Program-made: the position numbers and the translations under genes | Shown here: one piece after another, positions 1-5,620 of the stretch | Layout of the letters: every line of letters starts with the position of its first letter | How positions within the stretch are numbered: position 1 is the stretch's first letter | Assembly: GCA_964575225.1 (NCBI GenBank) | Contig: CAZNQW010000041.1 | Location: 1-20,484 of the forward strand | Source of the DNA: CAZNQW01 sp964575225 | GTDB lineage: Bacteria; Chloroflexota; Anaerolineae; JAAYZQ01 | Direction: 5' to 3' | Length of the DNA stretch: 20,484 nt | Notes under the pieces: generated by a model | Database searches by the model: none | Seen by the model: the letters and a program-made list of their open reading frames with translations, nothing else | Told to the model about the DNA's origin: nothing

Positions 1-12
1 ACACCCTATCCT

Positions 13-45
13 ACACTCTTTCCCTACACGACGCTCTTCCGATCT
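13..45 (+). other. Illumina TruSeq adapter remnant at contig end
   Basis: These 33 bases match the 3' tail of the Illumina universal adapter, beginning ACACTCTTTCC and ending CTCTTCCGATCT. Bases 1-12 look like a degraded second copy of the same start. The coding frame of the phosphotransacylase gene ends exactly where the adapter begins, so the first 45 bases are library artefact, not genome. Confidence 0.95.
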
Positions 46-228
46 ATCGCGGGCGATTTTGGCGATGGCAGCGCTATCGCCGACCAAGGTGACTTCGGCC
101 AGGCCTGCCACTTCGGCGTCCAGTCCTGCCAGCATCACCTCTTGCTGGTGCCCTGCTGCGACGGCAATTCTCTTGGGGCCTTTGGCTTTGGCTGCTTCTA
201 CAAGTTCAGGGAAGGAACGGATGGGCAT
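46..228 (-). CDS. Phosphate acetyl/butyryltransferase, N-terminal fragment
   Basis: Sixty-one codons from an ATG at 226-228 run in frame to the adapter junction. The protein starts MPIRSFPELVEAA and continues with a KRIAVAAG strand and an LVGD motif. That is the N-terminal pattern of the PTA/PTB family (phosphotransbutyrylase-like), which exchanges CoA and phosphate on short acyl groups to make acyl-phosphates in the cytoplasm. Choosing between acetyl and butyryl substrate is not possible from 61 residues. The start is supported by an AGGAGG-type ribosome site at 241-246, inside the end of the upstream kinase gene, with a slightly long spacing of 12. Only 5 bases separate the kinase stop from this start, so the two genes are almost certainly co-transcribed. 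A downstream acyl kinase would be expected but lies beyond the contig. Confidence 0.85.
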
Positions 229-233
229 GATGC

Positions 234-3200
234 CTAAGTACCTCCTTTTAGTTGAGATCCGACTATGGCGACGGGAATGGTAAAGTAGAATCGACTGCCC
301 AGGTTGGGTTGGCTCTCTACCCCTACCTGACCACCATGGGCCTCGACAATCTGCTTGGCGATGGCTAGGCCCAACCCTGTGCCTCCAAACCGGCGCGTGG
401 TGGTCCCATCCACCTGATAAAAGCGATCAAAGATGCGGTCGAGTTTATCTTCGGCAATGCCGATGCCCGTATCCTGCACTTCGGTGTGGATGATGGCGTC
501 TTTTTCAAACATGCGAACCGTGATCGTGCCTCCGGGGTTGCTGAATTTGATGGCATTGCCCAGCAAGTTGTCGAATACCTGGGTAATACGCTGCTTATCG
601 GCCAGCACAGGCGATAGGTCAGAGCCGATCTCATCGATCAAGACAAGGCCTGCGTCCGCCGCCGCGGCCTGGGCTGCCTGTACGGCATCATGGCCGGTTT
701 GCACCAGCGAGATCGGCTCTAGACAAATGCGTTCGTGGTTTGTCTGCTGCAGGGAGATAATATCGTCCACGAGTCGAGATAGGGCGTTGGCCTTGGCAGC
801 CACAATCTCCATAGCTCTGGCCTGATCCTGGTTCAATGGCCCCATATCGCCGTCTTGCAGCAGTTCCACATAGCCCTTGATAAAGGTCAGCGGTGTCCGC
901 AGTTCGTGAGAGATATTTTGCACGAACTCGGATTTCATCCTGTCCAGTTCGCGCATCTCGTTGTAGGCGTTTTCCAGTTCTGTGTAGCTTTGCTGGAGGC
1001 TCTCGTACAGTTGGGCGTTCTCGATGGCTACGGCGGCCTGGGCAGCAGCGATGGTCAGCAGGCGCCGTTCGTTGTCAAAGGCGTTGGGGTTGGTTGAGTC
1101 GATGCTTAGCGTGCCCACGATCTCGTCACGCACTATCAAAGGCACGACAAATAGCGAGCGGATTTCGGGATCAAAGTATAGGAAATCTTTTTCCAGAGTG
1201 GTGTCTGGGACATAGATCGGTTGGCGCCGCTGAATCACTTGACCGCTAATGCCTTCGCCGATCTTGAGCCGGGCGACGCCCTTCCAACTCACTGAGGGGC
1301 CGCTCGCCGCTTCGAGGCGCAGATACTCGCGAGAGGGTTCGATCAAAAAGATACTGCACGCACGACAATCCAGGGTGAGCCTCAGGATGGAAACAATGGA
1401 ACTCAGCACCATGTACAGCGAAAGGCTACTGGTAATCTGGGTGGCCAGTGTGTAAAGGGTGGAGGCTTCGGCCAGCTGATTGGTCGTTTCCTGGTGCAAC
1501 TGCTCTTTGTCGATGGCCAACGCAGCCATGCTGGCCAAGGCTGTGAGCAGTCGCCGCGTCGAGTCGTCGGGTGGTAGGCGGTCCGCGGTGATGAGGCCAA
1601 TGGCGCCTCGGTCGGTCATTAGCGGGATATTGGTGATCTGGCTGGCTTTGGACCCGACGTCGGTGAGGAATTCTGGATCGGATGTCGTGTCTTTGACCTC
1701 GACGATCTGCCCAGTGGTGAGCGCGCGCCGGTAGGTGCCTTCGTGGGCATATACGGGTCGGTTGTTAAAGGCTTCCATGACCTCTGGGCTCAGCCCCCGC
1801 TCGGCTACCATCTTGAGCCGCTGGCTGCCGGGTGGATCGATGAGGATGATGGAGCCTTCGGTGCTGTCGATCAGGTGAATCGATTCTTCCAGTACAATAT
1901 CCAAAATGGTCTGCAAGTCTTGGGCTTGGTTGAGGGCTTGACTGACCTGTGTCAAGGCGGTGAGTTCGCGCACCCGCTGTCGAGTTTCTTCGAACAACCG
2001 AATGTTGTGGAGGATGGTACTGAGCTGGCCAGCCAGCGTGGTGAGCAGGCGCAAGTCGTCTTCAGAAAAAGCGTTTAACGTGCTACTCTGCACATCGAGG
2101 ACGCCGGATACCCGGCCTCCCACCTGGAGGGGGACCGCCATTTCGCTGAGGGTGTCGCGATATCCGGGAAGGTAGCGGGGTTCGCGGCGGACATCGTCAA
2201 TGCGCAGCGGTCGGCCCGTTTGAGCAACCCAGCCCATAATCCCCTTGTCCAAAGGGATACGAAACCCGCCTTTTGGGGAGAATAGATCGGCCACGCTCGG
2301 ATGCAGCCATAGGTCGCCCTTGGCTTCGTCTACGAGTAGAACGTGAACATGCTCGATGTTGCGTATCCCCATGAGGGCCTTGACGCAACGGCGCAGAACC
2401 TGGCCAAAGTCGAGGGAGGAGGTGGCTGCCAAGGCGACCCTGTGCAGAAGGGAGACCTCTTCCAGGTGACGGGTGACCTCTTGATAAAGACGGGCGTTCT
2501 CGAGGGTCGCTGCGGCCTGGTTGGCAAAGGCCATGACCAGTTGAGCATCTCTTGGCGAAAAGGCACCGGCTTCTCGCTTGTCCAAATTGAACGTCCCGAT
2601 CATCCTGTTTTGCACCAAAAGGGGCGCGCCAATCCAGGCGCGAATATAGTCTGCGCCGGGTATGGGCAGCCAACGTTCGTCGCTCTGCACATCGTCGATG
2701 ATGATAGGTTGGTGGGTTTGTTCAAGCCGGGCGATCTTGGCGTCATCGTACGAAAAGATCAGGTTGTGTGCGTCAATTTCCGAGGGGAGGCCACGACTGG
2801 CGATGATGCGCCAGCCTTCTTGGTCTATCAGGCACACCGAGGCGCTGTCATAATCGACCACCAGGCGCAGGTGGTCCAAGATGGTGTCCAGAATGGATGC
2901 GATCCCGGGAGCCAGCATTGTGATGCAGGGGTCGTCGCCACGGGCCGCCTTGTCCGTTGGGTCCCATGCAGGCTCTGCTTGGTCCCCGCTTGTGTCTACT
3001 TCTGCGCTGTGGATGATCAACACCCACTCTTGGATATGGCCCTCAGTGTCGAACACGGGCGAGGAGGAAATTTCGACTGCGCGCGATGTGTTGAGTTGTT
3101 GATAGGCAGGGCAGCGAAAGCGGGTCGGTTCCTGGGTTTCGAACAGGTGCTGGATGGGGCAGGCAGTGGGAGAACACAGGCTGCCAACCCAATGCAAGAC

Positions 3201-3350
3201 CTCATCACAGGTTCGCCCCAAGGCCTCTTCAGGTCCGACGGCTACCAGGCGCAGCCAGGCGGGATTGGCATAGGTGATGCGCAGATCCCTGTCAAGTACA
3301 ACAATGGGATCTGAGAGGCTATCGAGCAGATGTCGAAAGCGGTCGTCCAT
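234..3350 (-). CDS. PAS-GAF(x4) cytoplasmic histidine kinase
   Basis: This is a 1038-residue soluble sensor kinase with no membrane segment. Domains in order: PAS (about 1-115), four GAF domains (about 145-290, 310-450, 470-615, 640-780), a short coiled linker, HisKA (about 800-870) and HATPase_c (about 920-1030). The phospho-accepting His is H815 in SHELRTP. The N box is near 928-940, the G1 box DTGIGI at 960-965 and the G2 box GGTGLGLA at 989-996, so it should be catalytically competent. The PAS domain carries four cysteines (48, 59, 64, 80), three in a C-x10-C-x4-CP arrangement, which could bind metal, an Fe-S cluster or sense redox; that is inference. No receiver domain or partner response regulator is in the window. 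It starts 3 bases after the upstream membrane-protein stop, and its C-terminal coding sequence holds the ribosome site of the phosphotransacylase gene. Confidence 0.93.
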   Translation of the reverse strand: MDDRFRHLLDSLSDPIVVLDRDLRITYANPAWLRLVAVGPEEALGRTCDEVLHWVGSLCSPTACPIQHLFETQEPTRFRCPAYQQLNTSRAVEISSSPVFDTEGHIQEWVLIIHSAEVDTSGDQAEPAWDPTDKAARGDDPCITMLAPGIASILDTILDHLRLVVDYDSASVCLIDQEGWRIIASRGLPSEIDAHNLIFSYDDAKIARLEQTHQPIIIDDVQSDERWLPIPGADYIRAWIGAPLLVQNRMIGTFNLDKREAGAFSPRDAQLVMAFANQAAATLENARLYQEVTRHLEEVSLLHRVALAATSSLDFGQVLRRCVKALMGIRNIEHVHVLLVDEAKGDLWLHPSVADLFSPKGGFRIPLDKGIMGWVAQTGRPLRIDDVRREPRYLPGYRDTLSEMAVPLQVGGRVSGVLDVQSSTLNAFSEDDLRLLTTLAGQLSTILHNIRLFEETRQRVRELTALTQVSQALNQAQDLQTILDIVLEESIHLIDSTEGSIILIDPPGSQRLKMVAERGLSPEVMEAFNNRPVYAHEGTYRRALTTGQIVEVKDTTSDPEFLTDVGSKASQITNIPLMTDRGAIGLITADRLPPDDSTRRLLTALASMAALAIDKEQLHQETTNQLAEASTLYTLATQITSSLSLYMVLSSIVSILRLTLDCRACSIFLIEPSREYLRLEAASGPSVSWKGVARLKIGEGISGQVIQRRQPIYVPDTTLEKDFLYFDPEIRSLFVVPLIVRDEIVGTLSIDSTNPNAFDNERRLLTIAAAQAAVAIENAQLYESLQQSYTELENAYNEMRELDRMKSEFVQNISHELRTPLTFIKGYVELLQDGDMGPLNQDQARAMEIVAAKANALSRLVDDIISLQQTNHERICLEPISLVQTGHDAVQAAQAAAADAGLVLIDEIGSDLSPVLADKQRITQVFDNLLGNAIKFSNPGGTITVRMFEKDAIIHTEVQDTGIGIAEDKLDRIFDRFYQVDGTTTRRFGGTGLGLAIAKQIVEAHGGQVGVESQPNLGSRFYFTIPVAIVGSQLKGGT

Positions 3351-3353
3351 CGC

Positions 3354-3689
3354 CTAATGCTCTTTCAACAGCCAGCTCCAATAGGTCCAGGTGATGCCCA
3401 GAGCAAGGCTCAGGCCGATGGCCAGTGGCAGGTGATAGAGCAACAGATAAAAGACCGGCGAGTCGAGGGCTGAAGGGGTGGCCTGGGGCGGCGCCCAGAA
3501 CACACTCGTTCGAATCAGGCGTGTCACAAGAGCCAATCCTGCGCAGCCAAGGGCCACATAGTACCCCCGATAAAAGGGGCGCATTTTGGTGACTGCACCC
3601 AGCTTGCGCCCAAACTGGGCCAAGATGGCAAGCACATACATGAGGGAGGCCAAGCCGATGGAACTGAGTATCGCTCCAAGGATGGTCAT
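3354..3689 (-). CDS. Small 3-TM membrane protein B
   Basis: A 111-residue hydrophobic protein starting MTILGAILSS. Three membrane segments are visible at about 4-26, 43-60 and 81-105, with a basic loop (GRKLGAVTKMRP) between the first two. A frame extending further upstream is open, but the ATG at 3687-3689 has a GGGAGG ribosome site 6 bases away and overlaps the upstream stop as ATGA, so it is preferred. I do not recognise the family. It sits between a similar 3-TM protein and the kinase, with a 3-base gap to the kinase. It may be the membrane-facing part of that signalling module, since the kinase itself has no membrane anchor; this is inference from position only. Confidence 0.75.
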   Translation of the reverse strand: MTILGAILSSIGLASLMYVLAILAQFGRKLGAVTKMRPFYRGYYVALGCAGLALVTRLIRTSVFWAPPQATPSALDSPVFYLLLYHLPLAIGLSLALGITWTYWSWLLKEH

Positions 3690-4006
3690 CTTCTGCCTCC
3701 CATCATGGCGTGGTGCAGGTAGAACCCCAGGGCGATTAGCACCAGGCCACCGATGGCACATAACAAGTCCGGTCCCAAGACTCCCACAAAGTCGTACAGG
3801 CGAGTACCGGTGCTATCGCGGGCAAACAAGGCGTACCAGACGGCAGCTACAAGGAACAGCACAAGAGGGACCAGGAAAAGTTGATAGTAGGACTTTTGCC
3901 TGAGCTTGGCTTCGTAAAAGCGTCCTATCAGAAACAAAAAAGAGATCAGGAGCGCAGCAATAGCCCAACAATATAGAATGAACAGTGAATGGACGATCTG
4001 AATCAA
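3686..4006 (-). CDS. Small 3-TM membrane protein A
   Basis: A 106-residue protein with membrane segments at about 8-27, 40-57 and 73-93. The frame could start at an ATG at 4124-4126 (146 residues, overlapping the ATPase gene by 14 bases). However, a TTG at 4004-4006 has a clean AGGAG site 7 bases upstream, and the extra 40 residues of the longer form are polar and unlike a membrane protein, so the TTG start is preferred. It ends in an ATGA overlap with the next gene, implying translational coupling. The family is not recognised. It shares with its neighbour a Gly-Arg, ten residues, aromatic-Tyr pattern between the first and second membrane segments, hinting that the two are distant paralogs that may form a complex. 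Confidence 0.7.
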   Translation of the reverse strand: MIQIVHSLFILYCWAIAALLISFLFLIGRFYEAKLRQKSYYQLFLVPLVLFLVAAVWYALFARDSTGTRLYDFVGVLGPDLLCAIGGLVLIALGFYLHHAMMGGRR

Positions 4007-4013
4007 GTCCGTT

Positions 4014-4018
4014 CTCCT
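4014..4018 (-). promoter_or_regulatory. Ribosome site deciding the TTG start of membrane protein A
   Basis: AGGAG on the minus strand lies 7 bases before TTG at 4004-4006. No comparable site precedes the upstream ATG at 4126. Confidence 0.6.
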
Positions 4019-4112
4019 GGATCTGACAAGTGCGAGCCCCTGGGTGCACGAGGCTGGAATTGCGATCAGGATCGTGCCTGGTTCCTGAAGGCTTTGAACT
4101 CGGCGATTGAGG

Positions 4113-4877
4113 TCAACTCTTGCCAAAGGCCTCTATAAATGCCTCGGCCATCCGCCGGGGGCTGCCGCTCAAGATGCCTTCTTGGCCCTCAAATTTGGAG
4201 AGGACTTCGATCCCACTGCGTGTGATCTCGTACTGGCGGATGTCTTTGGCGTGATCGCTGCCCCGCATTTTGAGTGTGAGCAGAGCTTTGCGGATGGTGC
4301 TCTCGATCTCGACGTATCGCAGCAAAATGTACGAATCGACGACAAAGGCGGTCTCGTTATGTCCCTCATCGCTGCCAAGCAGCATGGGGCTTTCCCGCGT
4401 GAGGATGCTGGTCAGCCCTTCACGTTTCAGGGCGTTGATAAAGCTATAGACCACCGAACGCAGATCGACGGGGTCGGAGGTAAGCTGGTCAAAGTGAGAG
4501 ATGCTGTCGATGAGGATGCGGCGTGCTCCCATCTCGCGAGCAAGGGTCTCGATGGTGCCACCGACGCTTTCCAAATCGGCGCGGCTGACTTCGGGACTGG
4601 TCATGATAACGCGGAGTTTGTCTTGGCGCTCCAGCTGCCGAAAGTCCCAGCCGAATGCCTCGGCGTCGCGATAATACTGCTGGGGGAACTCTTCAAAGGT
4701 CACAATGAGGCCCGGTTCGTTGTGATACTTGATGCCGTTGTAGATGAACTGCATACCCAAGGTGCTTTTGCCCGTTCCTGGAGGACCTTCGACCAGGTTA
4801 GCCGTTTGGGGGAGGAACCCACCTTGTAGCATTTCGTCAAGACCTTTGATGTGGGTTTTGACTCGATCTGTGCTCAT
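4113..4877 (-). CDS. KaiC/RAD55-like single-domain RecA-fold ATPase
   Basis: A 254-residue protein with one KaiC domain. Visible are a KaiC-type opening (THIKGLDEMLQGGFL), Walker A GPPGTGKS at 31-38, the paired catalytic glutamates in TFEE (62-63), Walker B ILIDS at 121-125, and the C-terminal KMRGS...IR block (203-214) typical of KaiC. Clock KaiC has two such domains and is about 520 residues; this one is a single-domain form of the kind found across archaea and Chloroflexota, usually of unknown role. ATP binding and probably oligomerisation are expected. A timing function should not be assumed. The ATG at 4875-4877 has an AGGAGG site 8 bases upstream. It lies between a winged-helix gene and membrane proteins that precede a histidine kinase, so a signalling or regulatory ATPase role is plausible. 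Confidence 0.88.
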   Translation of the reverse strand: MSTDRVKTHIKGLDEMLQGGFLPQTANLVEGPPGTGKSTLGMQFIYNGIKYHNEPGLIVTFEEFPQQYYRDAEAFGWDFRQLERQDKLRVIMTSPEVSRADLESVGGTIETLAREMGARRILIDSISHFDQLTSDPVDLRSVVYSFINALKREGLTSILTRESPMLLGSDEGHNETAFVVDSYILLRYVEIESTIRKALLTLKMRGSDHAKDIRQYEITRSGIEVLSKFEGQEGILSGSPRRMAEAFIEAFGKS

Positions 4878-4904
4878 GCTGTTTGCCTCCTGGATGTGCG
4901 CCGC

Positions 4905-4918
4905 GTTCTGAACAGAAC
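4905..4918. other. Short dyad between winged-helix and ATPase genes
   Basis: GTTCTG-AA-CAGAAC is a perfect 6+2+6 inverted repeat in the 98-base gap between the two genes. It could be a secondary operator or a small RNA hairpin. With no adjacent T run it is not a convincing terminator, and a chance origin is quite possible. Confidence 0.3.
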
Positions 4919-4975
4919 TCGATAAGGCGCCGGACTTCTGAGTGATGCGTACAAGGCTGGTCTATCCATGATCCA

Positions 4976-5353
4976 TCAGCGCATGCCGCGCACAATGTGA
5001 TAGATGACCTTGACTCGAAAGTGGCGGTCCTCACAAGCCTCGATAAAGCGGTCAAGTACTGCGCGCATTTCGGCATCCTGGCTAAGTGAGTAGATGTTTA
5101 CGCCGTTCACCGTGCGAATTTCCATGATCTGGCTGGTCACCAATTCGCGGACCTCTGGTTCCACGGTAGCCGCGTTACGGCCAATATACTTGGCGATGTT
5201 TTCGTCCGTATCTGCCGTGTTGGGGTTGTCTCGGAGAAAGCGAACCAGATCCCATTTGATGAACGTGTTCACCTTGTTCTTGACCAGGTCCAGGAGCTGC
5301 GGGTCCATATCGTTCATGAGCCTTGCCGTGAAATCATCTCCACTGAAGACCAA
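4976..5353 (-). CDS. Winged-helix DNA-binding protein
   Basis: A predicted 125-residue protein. The core from about residue 20 has an amphipathic helical lead (LVKNKVNTFIKWDLVRFLRD), a helix-turn-helix (ENIAKYIGRNAATVEPEVRELV) and a wing strand pair (IMEIRTVNGVNIYSLS), followed by a C-terminal helix that may dimerise. This is a MarR/ArsR-like winged-helix shape; the exact family is not recognised. The frame is open upstream to an ATG at 5453-5455, but that extension is basic and low in structure. A TTG at 5351-5353 has a GGGAGG site 7 bases before it and is preferred; ATG at 5315-5317 is a third option. It is the first gene of the ATPase-kinase unit, downstream of a promoter abutting a perfect palindrome, so autoregulation is a reasonable guess. 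Confidence 0.78.
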   Translation of the reverse strand: MVFSGDDFTARLMNDMDPQLLDLVKNKVNTFIKWDLVRFLRDNPNTADTDENIAKYIGRNAATVEPEVRELVTSQIMEIRTVNGVNIYSLSQDAEMRAVLDRFIEACEDRHFRVKVIYHIVRGMR

Positions 5354-5360
5354 TGTGTCA

Positions 5361-5366
5361 CCTCCC
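5361..5366 (-). promoter_or_regulatory. Ribosome site deciding the TTG start of the winged-helix gene
   Basis: GGGAGG on the minus strand sits 7 bases ahead of TTG at 5351-5353. The longer in-frame ATG has no such site. Confidence 0.6.
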
Positions 5367-5493
5367 ACTGTATTACGAGGCGGTGGGCGTCTCATTACCC
5401 GCCGATGCCCGGCTCGCCACGCGAGGTTCTGCCTGGGCGTTGGAACTCGTGCCAACTTACGAATCAGTTCATTGGATCGCTTGTGCCGTCCTT

Positions 5494-5522
5494 ATTGTAA
5501 CATCATCCCCCAAAAAGATCAA
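5494..5522 (-). promoter_or_regulatory. Sigma70-type promoter of the winged-helix/ATPase/kinase unit
   Basis: On the minus strand TTGATC (5517-5522), a 17-base spacer and TACAAT (5494-5499) make a good housekeeping promoter. Transcription would start near 5487, giving a leader of about 130 bases before the TTG start at 5353. The rest of the 5354-5620 gap holds the palindrome and the secA 3' end; no clear secA terminator is visible there. Confidence 0.6.
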
Positions 5523-5540
5523 ACGCACTGCAGTGCGTTT
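5521..5540. promoter_or_regulatory. Perfect 20-bp palindrome next to the -35 box, candidate operator
   Basis: AAACGCACTG followed by CAGTGCGTTT is an exact dyad with no spacer. It overlaps the -35 hexamer by two bases and extends upstream of it, a usual place for a regulator site. The winged-helix protein encoded just downstream is the natural candidate to bind it. It lacks the loop expected of an RNA hairpin terminator, although it also lies about 80 bases after the secA stop. Confidence 0.6.
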
Positions 5541-5620
5541 TGGCTCGTTTTGCAGGGTGTGTAGTATCTTTCAGGGTGGCTCGCTCTCTTCCCCAGGCAT
5601 GATCCGAGCGGACGCGTCGC

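Noticed and set aside
4113..5353. Reading the ATPase region as a circadian clock (kaiABC) locus
   Set aside because: The ATPase has one KaiC domain only and no KaiA or KaiB gene is nearby.
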